Shown here piece by piece: positions 1 through 13,500 of a stretch of 64,000 bases of DNA (positions are counted from its first letter, which is position 1; the number at the start of each line of letters is the position of its first letter). The DNA is from Oxyruncus cristatus (Eukaryota > Chordata > Aves > Passeriformes > Cotingidae): assembly GCA_013399855.1 (NCBI GenBank), contig VXAY01004337.1, forward strand, positions 1,150,068 through 1,214,067, given 5' to 3'. Both the position numbers and the translations under genes were made by a program. The notes beneath the pieces were generated by a model. The model did not search any database, was not told the DNA's origin, and saw nothing but the letters and a program-made list of their open reading frames with translations.

Positions 1-860
1 CACTATGCTGCTAGTGTATACATTGACAAATTTAACATTCTACTTCCTTTAGCAGTTCGAAATTACTTTGAAATGCATTTTCAGAAAACATTTGAGTTCC
101 AAAACTTGGTAACATGGGAGTTTACGGAAACATAAAAGCCACAAGAAAATAAATCAAAGGATGCTCTTTGGAAATGTTTAAGAGCCAGAAATCCAACAGA
201 AGAGAAAGGGGATAATGAGTGGGCAGCATTTCTGAAAATCAGGAATGTTTACAGAATTTGGATGCTTGTTCTTTTTTTTCCCCACAGTTTTTGCCAGGTT
301 CAAATATCAAGCCTCTTCAGTAGTGATGCTACCTGAACAGTTGATAATTAAGCACTCATCTGTGTTTCAGGTTTCTTCTCTTCCACGCAGTGTCACATCA
401 CAATTTGCTATAGCCCTGACATCTCCGTTTAGCACTAAGTCTCTCTCTAGACCTAGTCAGAGGGGAGTGTTGCCAAGTTTTTGTACTTTTCATTCTCCAC
501 CCTGTAAGGTTTATTGTATATTAGTTGCTTCTCTGAGGTGTCAACAGTTAAGTAAGCTGAGGTACTGGATATAAGAAGGCATGCTTATTCATTTGGGCCT
601 GTCATTTTCTCAAACTCTGCCTATCTATCTGTCAAGGTTGACATGAAAATGTGTCAAACCAGCTGATTTATCAGTTAAATAGGCCTTATATTTCTTTGCT
701 TGCATTTTATGTAGTTGAACATGATATAATGGAAACTCCAGAAAGTCAAAACAAAGGAGTCAGCAAAACAGGATTTGTCGAACTCACACTGAATTATTTG
801 GTCAGCTTATGCTAATTGAGAAGAAAAGTCTGGGGACTCATTTTGGTGTTCAGATTGTAG
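1..860. other. Unique non-coding sequence
   Basis: AT-rich, CpG-poor sequence with no recognisable gene or repeat. The longest open frame is about 109 codons (245-574, plus). It begins in a T-rich run, has no domain I recognise, and is rejected as chance. Confidence 0.6.
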
Positions 861-1115
861 AATCATAGAATGGTTTGGGTTGGAAGGGACACCGAAGGTA
901 TCTAGTTCCACCCCTCTGCCATGGGCAGGTACACCTCCCAGTAAATCAGGTTGCTCAATGCCCCATCCAATCTGTCCTTGAACACTTACAGGGATGGAGC
1001 ATCCACCAACTTCTCTGGGCAACCTGTGCCAGTGCCTTACCATCCTCAATGTAAAGAAGTTCTTCCATCTATCTACCTAAATTTTCCCTCTTTCAGTTTG
1101 AACCCAAACAACTGT
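861..1115 (-). mobile_element. CR1 LINE, 5'-truncated 3' end
   Basis: Read on the plus strand the segment starts AATCATAGAATGGTTTGGG, the reverse complement of the CR1 3' terminus. It continues with diagnostic CR1 blocks: 'aggttgctcaatgccccatcc', then 'ggatggagcatccaccaac', 'tctgggcaacctgtgccag' and 'taaagaagttcttcc'. Similarity fades after about 1105, so this is the usual 5'-truncated copy with its 3' end at 861. CR1 is the dominant avian non-LTR retrotransposon. This piece holds only the distal end of the element and its 3' UTR, with no intact reverse transcriptase. Short open frames across it are shadows. The inner boundary is approximate. Confidence 0.93.
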
Positions 1116-3760
1116 TCCGAGATTCTCTGTAGTACAGAAAGATTCTATGCTGTACATTGTTTATTTGCATCAAAGGGAAGCACCTGACCCAATGTGCTTA
1201 AAATTGGGTACAAAAAATACAGAATCACAACCTTTCATAAAAATCTTTCAGCAATTTCCTTGATACTTAGAAAACAGTATTTTCATGTGCTTATGTTAGC
1301 AGGGATCGCTTTCATTCTTCTCATTGTACTAATTTAAGAAATTTGGTCACCCACAAAAGTATCTTACGAAGTCTCTATTCTTTGATGCAGTGGCAAATAT
1401 CTATCTTGAAATGCAATCAGTGGGAAATTTGTCAGGATTAGGCAGTTCCTGTCAAATCTGTGTCAAACCATGGCAAAATCTCACTGACCCATAGCTTGTG
1501 ATTTATCAAATGCAGCTAACACACAAGCAAAATGAAAACAGATTTTAAAAGGGGGAAAAGAGAGACTCATTAAGTGAAAGCATTTTCTTTTCTAATGTAT
1601 GTAGTTTTGAAATTAAGACTTGGTCAAAGACACGGCAGACAATACCAAGACAGTGAGGAGAGCAGTCTCTTTTGAAAATTTGTACCTGCATTGGTACTTC
1701 CTAAAAGGTGCTCCTGCCTTGGAAAATCAAGGGAGTGCATGGCAATTGGAAGAAGTTCAGGCTCAGGTTCACATAGGTGATGGTGGAGAGCGTGATTCCC
1801 ATCTTTCTTACATCAGTTTGGTCACCAGAATAGTAACCTGAGGCTTCACTACATTGTTACTCTTCCATTCACAGCTTAAGGGCTAAAGTTAATATCTCCT
1901 ACCTTGCAGAGGAATGATTTGAAAACCATACTGGAGAAACAAGACACAGGGTTCCTGGATGGTGATACAGATTTGACAGCAGCAGTGAGGAGCTTTTCCC
2001 TCCCTTATTCCCTTGTTGGGGGCCAGGGTACTTGTTTCCGTTCCAGGAAGAGAGCATTCAAAAATGAGGGGTGCAGCGCTGTGTCTACAAAAGATGGTTT
2101 TTATCAATCTGACTCCTATAAGCAAAATTTATGAGCTCTCTGGAGCCTGATTTATTGTTCACAGAAATGGAATGCAAGACAAACATGCTCCTTTTTTGTT
2201 TTGTTTTGTTTCAGAAACAAAAGTGAAATACAGGGTGCAAGGTAATATGTAAATATGTATGAAATGTATAGGAAGTAATGGGTATGTTTGTTTCATTAGT
2301 TTCTCTCTCTTTGATTCACAAATGTATCAAGAGGACAAACTAACCCATGACTTCTGCTGAGATCAGTGAGAAGTGGCTATGATCCTTTTGCCTGGAAAAC
2401 AGAATTTAGGAGAGCCTATGCTCTCTCCTCACTGCTAGAAATTTGCTGACATTGCTTTCTTTACCTGCCTCCCCTCCCAGTTCAAATGGAAAATGCTGAC
2501 CTTGTACCTTTGAGATACTGAGTTACTATCAGTGTGCTAAATTATACTTCTTTGATGCAGCAGGCTAGCAGAAGGTGTGGTGGAGGGTGAGACAGTGGGC
2601 TAGTAAATACATTCAAGGTGGGACAGGTCAAACAATGAGATAAATCTTGATGCAATTATCAAAATCATTCCCATTGTGGATATTGTTGGAGCTGTTGTAT
2701 TTCACTTGACTCCTTTGACTGGTTCCCTGTTTTATATCAATGTGGTGGAGAGCTCTGCTTTCCACGACTCTTCCTCTGAATCTGTGAGATGCTTGCAAGT
2801 CTTCATGTCCCACATGCAAGATCCAAGTCACCCCAAGAGGGGTCCTTTAAAAAGGAGTTCCAGATATAGAAAGATGTAAATAACTTAAGTACAATTTCTT
2901 TGACAAGTACAATAATAATGAAAGATGTAAGGCTGCTAATCCAGTCCCAAGTGATTGAAGAAAGTATATAAAAATTAACCTCCAACATAAAAAGAATAAC
3001 CAGAGCCTACTGAGTTTCTCATCACCATCCTATCTTGTCCTATTGCTACTGGATTCATTGGTAGCAAACTTCATAACTTACTGGTATTTCACAGAAAACC
3101 TGTTTCACCGCTATCTCTCCTTGCCATTTTCCAGGCAGATGCCTCTAGATTGGTAGGTTTCCTAACTGTTGAATGTTTCAACCTGATTTCATGTATGATT
3201 TTCTTATTCTTTGCTCTAAATCTTATGGGAACCTCCCCTGCCTACATGTTTTTTGTAACTTCCCTGATACTGTAGTATAGGGATTTGGGATGCAGCAACA
3301 CTCTTCCCCAGCTCTTTGCTTTTCAGTCTTACTTGGTAGGCTGGACCTGGTTTTAAAGATACTGTTGTGTGGAAGTATTCATTGAGCTTCATCACACAGA
3401 CTAGGCAGAATTTATACTCATAAACAGGTAACCATTGTTCTTCTTTCTTACATATGAAATGCTGTAGTTTCAGAAAGCAAATAGATCACCATAAAATAAA
3501 TATGAAGAAGCAGGGTGCATTGGAAAATGTGAAAAGTCTATCCCACATGAAGTTCAAATCCGAAGCCCACATTCACGTCAAAATTAAATTTCCATGATGT
3601 ACATAATCTTTCATATGAATCCCCAGGTTTGTCTTAACTCATAACACCCTTGTCATCCTGTACAGTTTTCATTCAAGGAATTGGATGCATGCTCTATGCC
3701 TAAATGAATGGGCAAAACCCCATTGGTTTTCATTAGGATTTCCTTATTTTCTCACTGGTG
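1116..3760. other. Unique non-coding sequence
   Basis: No gene, RNA or clear mobile element seen. There is a short TTTTG run near 2195-2212. Around 2455-2520 the text faintly recalls a MIR 3' half, too weak to call. Open frames are all under 80 codons. Confidence 0.55.
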
Positions 3761-3863
3761 CTGGGGTAACAAAGTAGTATAACTTTGTTATACTACTGGT
3801 TTAACAAAGTAGTATAACCACATTTTAAACATATAAATAGCTGGTTCAACAAAGAAGTATAAA
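3761..3863. repeat. Three-copy interspersed repeat with interlocked inverted repeats
   Basis: A 23-bp unit with core AACAAAGTAGTATAAC occurs at 3761-3783 and 3796-3818, with a diverged third copy (AACAAAGAAGTATAAAC) at 3841-3863. Spacers are 12 and 22 bp. Between copies 1 and 2 an inverted copy GTTATACTACT (3787-3797) pairs with AGTAGTATAAC (3773-3783) across a 3-nt loop. ACTTTGTTA (3782-3790) also pairs with TAACAAAGT (3802-3810). The two foldbacks overlap and so exclude each other. Function unknown; it may be a replication-slippage product. Confidence 0.85.
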
Positions 3864-5946
3864 CTAGGTTATAAGTATTAAACTAAGAACTACAAAAATC
3901 TGCCTCAGAAACCGAGGCTAAACTTGAAGCTTGCCTCTCAGGTGAGTGAGTGATTAAACAATTTTCCTACTTGAGTGTTGAACTGTGAGTGTAACGATAG
4001 CTACATGTTTACATACAGCTTGGTCACTAAAAGTAATGAGAAACAGTGATAAACAGGATATTTGATGAAAGAGAGTGCCAGGGATTTTCTAGCTGAAGAA
4101 ATAAAAGAAGTCACTGGAAAACGGCTCTAGACACAGCATATCATCTCTCTTGCCGGTGTGGTTGAATATGACCAGCCTGAGTGGGGCTGTCTGGGAGAGG
4201 TGGGAAGAAATAGTCATGTCTCATTTTAGGACTTGGTATTATGAGCATGTGCAACAAACACTGAGGTCCCAGTGGGGTAACAGGTTGCAGTCCCCAGTAG
4301 CTGCCTCTGCTTTGTCCCCAGCAGCCACAGGAAAGACAGCAGGGCTGCTCGGGGTAGCCCACATGTCTCCTTCCCATTTGTGCATGAGAAGGCAACATTT
4401 CCTGTAGGAATGTGGAAGACTGAGGACCCAAAATTAACCCCATAGGAGAGAAGAGGGTGTCATGAAAAGACACAACAGTTCAGAAGGACTGTGAGCTTGC
4501 TGCCCACTCCTTCCTCTTCTCATATTGCTGTCTCAGAAGAGGGCATCTTCCTCTTCAGGCATCCTAAAGGAGGATGGGAAAGGCCTGAAGCCTCCCTATA
4601 CTGACCCATGAGATGTGGATCCTCCAGTGCTGCCAAAGGAGCGGGGGTGATGCTAGGTCAAGAAACAGATGTGAGTCTGGGGGCTGAACTGATCTATAGC
4701 TGGAGAAAGTGTGCTTATTTTTGGTTTCTGGGTTGAGCTGCTTGCAAAGTTAAGTTATAAATGTGGAGATGAACATCCCTGAATTTGCATGGAGCTGAGG
4801 GACACATAATGCCCAAACAAAGCCACAGTGAGCTGACTGCAGGTGAGGCTCCCAAGTGGGACTCTCGTAAAGAAATTCCAAAAAGTACTTCTCAATATTT
4901 TAAATATTTTGGATCTGGCAGTACTCTAAATACTGTATGGATATCTGGGAAGGAAAGATATGATCTAAAAATATGATCTCAACTTTCTAATGCAAAATAA
5001 AATAGTCAGAAAAAAGCATCTAAGTGTTTGGGAGCTCATCACACACTGGCCTAGGGTAGGAGTCGTGACTTTTAAGTGCTTGATGTTGACAGGAGTAGGC
5101 AAATATTGATTCAAAGCCCAGGGTGTAATTGGACAAGCAAATGCCCCTTTGAGATCACTCATATACATGTTCTGGAGAAAGGAGCACATGCTGTAGTGTT
5201 TGGAGAGTAAGTGAGAACATCCATTAATTGTGCTTTCCTTCAGGTTCCTGTAGGAATAGGTTTGGGGTTTTTTTTCACAGCTGGTTTCTATAGACAGGCC
5301 AGGCATTATAAAATCTCTACACGATCACAGTGCAGCTGTAGTTCTGGGAGATATCACTGAACACACTTTTTTCCTTGGTATTTAAGTTAGACTGGAAACA
5401 TTATTTTCTTACATTGCAAAAAAACCCACATTTAAATCCTTGTGTATAAGATGTATCTCACACAGTCTTTGAAATCACAAGGTTTGTGAGAGGAAGCTTA
5501 GCTGGAAGACATTCAGCTGAGAAATGTCTAGAATAAATTCTTTTCTCATTTTTTCTCAATTTGTCCCTCTCTTCCAACACACAGCTTTGATAAGAAGGGA
5601 TAGGAGATATAATTACCCATTTTCTCTCCCTCTTCCTACATTTATAAAAGCAGTACATTTTGGAAAGCCTGCCGTGTGGGAAAATAATAAAACTTTACAA
5701 CTGCTTAGCCAGAAAAAGACGGTATTAAAAATCTCTGAATGCTCAGATGAATTCTCAGCCTGATCTAAAACAGAACAGGGGAAAAAAGATCACCAAGTTT
5801 CATAAATTCTAGGTGCAGCTTTGACAGGAAATGTAGTACAGGGGCCAGACCACATGCTTTGCATCACAGAATTGGCAGTTTCGGGCCATGGTATGGGCAT
5901 ATCTGTTCCTAGAGATAAAGGGGTTTGCTTGGGGTACTCTTTATGG
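3864..5946. other. Unique non-coding sequence
   Basis: No gene or repeat family recognised. A slightly more GC-rich patch near 4140-4680 keeps frames of 85-113 codons open on both strands, with no recognisable domain or conserved motif. Confidence 0.55.
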
Positions 5947-6085
5947 AATCACAGAATGGTTTGGGTTGGAAAGGACCTTAAAGATCATTTAGTTCCAACG
6001 TTCTCTGCTATGGTCAGGGATACCTTGCACCAGACTAGGTTGCTCAAAGCCCCATCCGACATGGTCTTGAATACCCTTCTGGGGA
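5947..6085 (-). mobile_element. CR1 LINE, short 3' fragment
   Basis: The plus strand starts AATCACAGAATGGTTTGGG and continues 'ttggaaaggaccttaaagat', then 'aggttgctcaaagccccatc'. These are CR1 3'-terminal blocks in reverse complement. Only about 140 bp remain. It lies in the same orientation as the copy at 861-1115 but is a separate insertion. The 175-codon minus-strand frame at 5989-6516 runs through it and is not a gene. Confidence 0.9.
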
Positions 6086-6961
6086 GCTGGTCCCCTTTCT
6101 GCCATTCTGATCTCCTGTGGCTTAAATAAACCTGGAAGAACATTTTTGCAATTAAAAAGTATGCTGTTAAAAATCCAGAAGCATTCCCCTTCTGGTTTCT
6201 GAGCAGCTTGAGGTGTTACTAGCCAAGGTAAGGCTAAGCCTGCTGGTGTGTGGTCTGTGAATGCAGCCAAGGATCTGGCCTGGCGTGTCTGACTCTGCTC
6301 CGAGTTACAGCAGTGTATGTGGAGCAGGACCAAATCCGCTGGCAGAGCTGCAGTAAAGGCAGGGGAGACTGACCTGTGCCAGAGCTTTAAACAGCAGGAG
6401 GTAAGAGCAATGTGGAGAAATAGCTGCCTCCAACAGCATGTCCTCACCTGTAATATGACCACGAGTCGCTGTAGGTCCCTGGGCAGAGCTTCCCTGAGCC
6501 CTGGCTCCTGCAGCATGGGACACAGCTGTCCTTGTCAGTGTGTCATGGTGCTGCAGTTACAAGAGCATCCTCTATTAAAAGGAGTTATTTCCTCTCTGTC
6601 CTCAGTTAACATCCTGGAATTGGAACAGTTCAGAAAAGAACTTGATTGATGAGGGGCTTGCACCTTTATGACACAGAACCAAACTAGGATTTGGTCTTTG
6701 GTCAAATGCTGTATTTGTTACGGGAGATTTTTAGTTCTCAGGCTTGACCTAACTCTATGCTCCTCAGCTAACACACAGCAGTTGAAGCAACCTGAAAATT
6801 AGAGCTATATTTTGTAGTAAAATACCGTCATGAAATGATTTTTTTTTTTTTTTAAAAATTACAGGCTCCAGCTCTTTTGTGCTCAATGTCAAAGGAAGAT
6901 ACATGGTACTAGTAGATGCAAAGCATAAACTCTAACAGATTCATATTAGCTAGAAAGTAGG

Positions 6962-6977
6962 AAAAAAAAAAAAAAAA
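6962..6977 (+). repeat. Poly(A) tract, 16 bp
   Basis: An uninterrupted A16 run 108 bp downstream of a T15 run (6839-6853). No retroelement body is recognisable immediately upstream, so it is listed as simple sequence and not as a retroposon tail. Confidence 0.9.
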
Positions 6978-7573
6978 GCAGTACAGAATGTCCATTGAGT
7001 ACAATGGTAAATCCTCATGATAAATCAATTTCTAAATTTCTTCCTTACTGCTTTAAGAATAAGTGTTCTAAAAGACCAAACTCCCCAAAACCCAGTTGGG
7101 AAAAAGCCTATTAAATTAGGGTGGGGAGAACTGAAATCAATCTCCTCAATTAATCCTCTATTTGGACTCCTTTTAAAGCTTTAGCACATGTTATTTTTCT
7201 CTAAAGGGGGATTTAGACCTTGAGCAAATGTTCCCACATATCAGCCAAATGTAAAGTCACTTACTTTTTCCATAGCCTTTCCTGATTAATGAGAAAACAT
7301 ATTTTTGTTTTGAATAAAGGTCTATAACTTACTGATCATTTTCATGCTTGAACCTGATCTCTGGTAAACTAATATAAATCAGGAGCAACTTGGTTGAAAA
7401 CAGTGAAGTAAGATTAGCATGGGAGCAGAGCTGTACTCAGTCTTGCAAATGATCTCCTCTTTTAAATTTCTTCAAAAATATGCAAGCCAACAGCATGAAT
7501 CAAGTGTAATTAAGAGCAGAATTTGGACTGAAAGGTTGCATGTAAGATTACACGCATTGCTGTGGCAGCAGAC

Positions 7574-7581
7574 TGACGTCA
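7574..7581. promoter_or_regulatory. Full CRE palindrome TGACGTCA
   Basis: TGACGTCA is the consensus CREB/ATF site. The full form contains a CpG and is uncommon in CpG-depleted intergenic DNA. It is an exact motif match only. There is no CpG island, TATA box or transcript evidence around it, so activity is inference. Confidence 0.25.
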
Positions 7582-10500
7582 CATACAGAAGTTTTTACTT
7601 TCTTCCTGCACCAAGGGGAAGATCCTTGAGTTGTGAAAAAGAAAGCAATTATTCAGGAGTAAACATTGAAACCAGTGATGGAACAGCATAGAAACACACA
7701 GTATTACTGAACAAGTAAACTTCAGTTTATATTACTGGTGATTTTTTAACCTTTGCTCCAATATTAAACTCTTTCTTCAAGAAAAATAACATGAAGAACA
7801 AAGCTACAGCAAAGAAAGTACATTAACTTTAACAGTGGTTTCATGTGTTTTCTTGCTAATTAAATGTAATGTTTTTCTAATAAACAGTATTTCAGTGTTA
7901 AACAGTAACTGTCCCATTTTGAAAGTCAGAGCGTCCTTCAGGAGTTGCTATGATGCCTTTGAAAGCAGTTTTTCTGTAATCAAAAGACATACTATGTCAC
8001 TGGAACAGGGTCTCAAGGAAGGCTGCCCTCCACTTTCTGCCTCTGGGTAATTTGGCCTCAAACACAACCCCATGTCAATCTTTCTCGCTCGCTCGCTTTC
8101 TCCCTGGTTTGGAGGAAACTAAGCAGTACCTTGGAAAGAAAGTTTATCAACATAATGTCACAGTCCAAAGTCAAACCATTAGCTACTGCACGAGTAGGTT
8201 TTTTTAAAAAATAAATGTTTTTCCATTGCTTTTTCTGTGGAGATAAAAATGATTTTTCAGACTTTCAGGTCTTCACTACTGAAGGATGGTGCAATATTGA
8301 TTTTTTTATTTCATTAGGGCTACTTGCTTTCTTAGAACTCTGCGTGTTTAAGTGTGTTGTTGAATTAATGCTGTACATGGTACCAACCACCCCATCTCAC
8401 AGAAAACAATCCTGAAGTCAAATGAAATGACTATTCTGCAACTGTGAAATTTAAAAATAAGGTTCTCTTCTAATTCTTAAACAGAGGAAATTAAATTCAT
8501 ACTTTCTAGTACACTTAATCCTGAGCTGTTTGACGTATCTGAACATTAGCCATTTGCACTGGGGTATAAAGTGAGTATGGCTTTCAGAAATGCACTATTC
8601 CTGTAGATTGTTGATCCAAATTGACTGTCAAAAGTTCTCTGAAGAATTTCAGCAGCTGGCCTGCTTTATCATGGCCACCAGCTGCTAAAAGCTGGAGATG
8701 GTGATGAGAGCTTAGGTGAGAGAGAAGAATTTGGCCCTTGTTTACTCATTAAAGAGAAATTGTGGTTGAATGATACCTACTAAATTGGACCCTTAGGGTT
8801 AAGTCATTCAGAGAGAACAGGGAAATGCTAAGCTATGATATTTATTTCAATCAGATAAAATAAAGGATTATACACTTCACACCTTGTGTCAAACTGTTCA
8901 TCATCCAAAAACTATAAGGATAAAACTGATTAAACTGTGGTGACTCAGACTGGGATTTGTCTCATAGGAGTTTAGTATAGATAACCATGTTTAAGGTAGC
9001 CAACAAACTCCCTATGTAACTACTGAAAAGAAAGAAATAGAGTAAGATTTACTTGGCTTTCCTTAGCTGTCTTGCCTATTTCTTTCTGTTAACAGTAGAA
9101 GGAACATTGATAACTAAATCAAACACAGTCAGATCTGTTTCATTAGGTGAGCCTTTTTCTCTTTGGTTTTAACTGTGGTTTAGACAAGAGTTAACTTCTC
9201 TAGATTCCTCAGAAGATTTATATTTGAGGTTCCCAAGTCCCTGTAGTTTGTAAGAGCTGTATAAAAGGTCACCTTCACTGCTCACAGCATGATTTTTATT
9301 GCTAGAAAAAGGTAATCGCTTAGGCTAACAAAAGAATACAAAAATAAAAATAAAATAAAGTCCAGCTATTCTCTTCTTGCACTGCCTCACTCTTTTCCCA
9401 AGCTGCATTTTTTTTTTCTTTGTCTTGGACAGGACAAAAAAGTGTGAGGGTAAATTAAGACAATGATCAAGCACTTTGCTGAGCAAGTTGGAGACACAGC
9501 TGAATGTTAACATCTATTTTCTATCACCACTGTTTCTCCTACTCCTTCATGTCCAGGCCAAGCAAGTGAAATGCAGTTGTCTTATTCTGGCAATCCTGAA
9601 ACAAGTATCCTGATATATGTGATTCCAGCACTGCCCTTTTGCATCATAGAATTCCTACAGAAAGGTGGACAAAACGGTTCAATACTTTCTGGCAGCAGTG
9701 ATGGTGTACTTGTATCTCTTACATGAAATCAAAAAGTCCTAGAGATAAAGGTGGTCTGAGATTTATTTTTGTTTTCATGTAGTACAGAGGAGGTGACAGA
9801 GCATGGGAATGGGAGGGAGAAATTCCTGAGATATGAGCTCCAGTTGGATGCTGAGTCTGTGGCCTTGGGCTAGTCTGGCATTTCAGTACTTCAGTGACTG
9901 ACACCCCATAAATACACAAATAATTGAGAGGAACAACTTAGGTCTGGATTTCATCCTGGCCTCAGAAGGCATGAACCCAGGAGCTGCAGATAGTGGTCTT
10001 CTGACAATCTGTCTTACGGCCTGTGAGCTGCAGTACTGACTGCTGCAGTCACTTTCCATCTTATTTCTAAAATACCTGTGAAGCAAGGCTTAGACATGGT
10101 ACATCATCCCCCTGTCCGCATTTCCTCATCAATAAAAGAACTATTTAATGACAGATAAAATTTTGAAAGAAATGAATGAGTGATGAAGGGAAAAAAGTGA
10201 TAAGATATATAACAAACCACTGCAAGAGGTATAATTATATAGCAGGTTTAATAATACATAAACTCTGACGTTCTGTTGGAATTTATTGATGTAAAGCATC
10301 AGTGTGGATTTTTCCCTCCCTCTCTTGCTGGTGTTTGTAATTTGGATGAATGAAAGGAGCCTGATTACTAATTGGGTAGAGTTCAATAGGTTACATTTTC
10401 TGAGAGAGTTGTACCTCCACAAATTCTTTGTGGCCAGTTCCTCTTACCCCAGCTCTGACAAAATTCCCAACAAAACTCAGCACTAACATACTTCAGGATT

Positions 10501-13500
10501 AGGTCTTGTCTTTGTTACCTGTCTGCCTTTGGGGTCACTCAAGGTTGCCTGTAGCTCCAAATGAATGAATTACTTTTAAATCAGAAGTATGTTTCTTTGA
10601 AGCTGCAATGAGAAAGGGGATACATGGCGAATTACAATACAGTACACATAGCATAAAATCACCCAGCACATACTAAAAGAGCTGTCTCTAATCTGCAAAG
10701 CTCAGCCTGAGACTTAAAGTTTACCCAATCCAGGTAATGTCAGAGCTGAAAGGGCTAATTTGGTGTTATATTGCTGTGGAGTGTTGTGCAGGAGGTTCAA
10801 CGTGGAGGGAAGTCAGGAATAGCTAACCTGAACTCCTCTTTCCTTTAGCAAATCTCCTGGTACACAAGAGAGGCCCATGTGGTGACATCCTTGGATTTTC
10901 TTTTGCAGGTCTCTGGGTCAGCACAGAGCAGTGGCATGCAGCCCCAGCATGGGGCTGCGCACTCTGGCTGGATCTCTTCCTGTTCCATGTGAGCCAAAGT
11001 CTTATCATCCACACTGCAGATGTATTGATTAATCCCCACATTCCCTGCTCCACAGGAAAAAACCAAGCAAGACATGATACCGTTTTTCTTTCCAGACTCC
11101 GCTCAGGTGTCTATTTTGTGGTATGTATTAAAGAGCAAGCCTGGCTGGTGTTTGCAGATCCATGTCCATAGTGCTTATTTGCCCTTAATCTTAGAGTTGC
11201 ATTAGAAGGTCACTGTCACTTCTTTATCTCACATAGCAACATAAAGCAACACCGCTGTGGACTTAGGTCTGCTCCAGGTTGCTTTTAAGGACCAATTCTA
11301 GTCAAACAGATCTCTGGAGCTTATAGATAGATGTAAGTAGTTTTCTTCTATAAGAAGTAGAGGCCAGAGGCCAAGAAGCTCTGATACCTTGAGAAGTGAA
11401 GGCAGGACATTTTTTTGCTGAAAGGAGAGCTGCTGTTTTGCCGTGTTTGATTTGCAGTCTCCTGCTGAGGCAATAAATGTTCACAATTGCTGGCACTATT
11501 ATGTGCTGCTGCAGCTCAAAGTTTTCACTGTTTCAGTAGCCATGCAAGGCATCTGGAAAGGCTAACAAAAAAAGAGCTTTGTTTCCAGGAAGGAAAAAGA
11601 TAAATAGGAGAAAGAACTAAAATTTGCTTACCTGCTCTCAAGTTTTCCGGAAACTGCTGGGGCAAAATACACAGTAGCTCTGGGTGTGAGCAGGAGCTGA
11701 ACCTGAGCAGAGACCAGCATGTTACGTTGTGGTGTGCATAGAGGTCCTACTTCAGCTGCATGGAGGCAGGAGGGGTTTCTGGTGCTCATGCATCTCTGAC
11801 TGAGCGACACTGCATCTGCTTCTTCAGGCATCAGGGGAAGCTTATGAGTCTTTCCACAGGTCAGTGACTGTTATTAAATGAATTTTGCCCCTCACGGTTC
11901 CTGAAAGGTGTGGATAATAATCACCTAAATATTTTCTAATACATGCTGAGGTGGAGGCTGTAGTCTGTCAGATATTCTGCTCTAAGCCATCCACATCCCA
12001 TCAGCACTATGTTTACTTTGCAGCTCTGGGTTCATATAATTAAGGGGGAAAAGGACTGTTTGTACAAATAGGCTTTATAGGAAAAGAAGGAAGGCCTGTC
12101 ATTGTTCCAAGCATTCATACCTGAATAATCCATATTGTCCATGATTCATCTTCAGGTGTGAATGCTGCTAGCTAGAGATCATTATTTGAATTTATACATA
12201 CTTTTCATGAATGAGGATCTAGTGTATATGGGAATGATAGGGGCTATTGTAAGCAAAAGCTCGTGTCGTACTTGTTGCAGTGCCCTTTAGTTCACCTGGA
12301 GTCTGCTGTGACCTTTGTGTAATGTCCTGAGTCATTGAAACAGAAGCAGCTTTGGGTGTAGATTCACACTATGTGGCTAAGGCTCTCTTCTGACTCGCAA
12401 GGTTACTAGAAGGAATAACACATCAGATAACCTGCACATCACTTGCCGAGCACTGGAGTAATACTTCCCTTCTGCTGTAAGTGTAGAGGCACTGCTAAGC
12501 TTAGCATAAAGAGAGAAGTGCGGTTATAGCACACATGACTAACATTAGAAAACTATTCTTGAGACTTTCCCTCACTGAAAATTATCAAAAAACTTCAGGC
12601 CCTTGAGACAAATACTTTGATGTAGCTTGGAAAATAACTGAAAAGCTGCTGTGAGTGCTCGGCAACCCACCATGAGTTCATAAGTTAATAAGACTCAAGA
12701 AAGCTGTAAGCAGCATTTCTGCTTTTGGCCTTAAATTAAGTATAAATTTTCCATAATGAAGAGAAATGCATGCCTGGGTTTTAAGGAAAATGCAAAGAAG
12801 GTTATGCGAATAGGGCATAGTAGGAAAAATTTCCCTATTATGCCTTGTGCTTCACCACATACTAACAATGTCAACAATACCATAAAAGATGCTGAATTTG
12901 TCTTTCGGGAGCTGTGGAAGGTGTTTCATCTGGGATTGCGATTTATGGCTATTCTGGTGAATAGTATGGGCCATGGCCTGAGGGCATTGATAGTGAGTGG
13001 CCCTTGGCACTCTGAGGGCAAACAATGCATCACAGCTCTAGCCATAGTGTTTTTCCCCTCAAAACAGGGTGGTTTTCTCTCCATTGCCAATTAGTAGCAA
13101 TCCTTCCTAAGAACCCTTGTCCAGGTGAGAAGAGTATAAGCTGTAATTGACAGAGATCACAGGGAGCTTGCTAATGGCTAAAGGAGAACATACAGAATTT
13201 CAGCCTGGTCCTGTTGAACTTACTAGCATACATCAGTAAAAACTGAGACCATATAATGGGTCTCAAATTTGAGAGATTTGCTGAAGTTTTTCATGGAAAG
13301 CTGTTGCATAGCATACTCCAAAGGATTTCCTAAGGAAGAACGGAGTTCATTGACTTAATCTTTTTTGGGTTTGTTTTTCTTTTCTTTTTGTTTTTATTTT
13401 AGGACTTTGGATGACTCCATTATTGTACTACTAAGTCACTCACACTGTTTAGTGTGGACAGGCTCATAACATCCTGTGCAATAAGGGAAACTATGAATGT

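Noticed and set aside
2455..2520. Possible MIR 3' half
   Set aside because: Lacks the 'tgtgaccttg' core; the match is mostly pyrimidine runs.
5989..6516. Longest open frame, 175 codons, minus strand
   Set aside because: Its C-terminal part is CR1 sequence, and no domain, conserved motif or supporting signal is seen.
6839..6977. T15 and A16 runs as possible retroposon tails
   Set aside because: No retroelement or processed-gene body and no target-site duplication around them.
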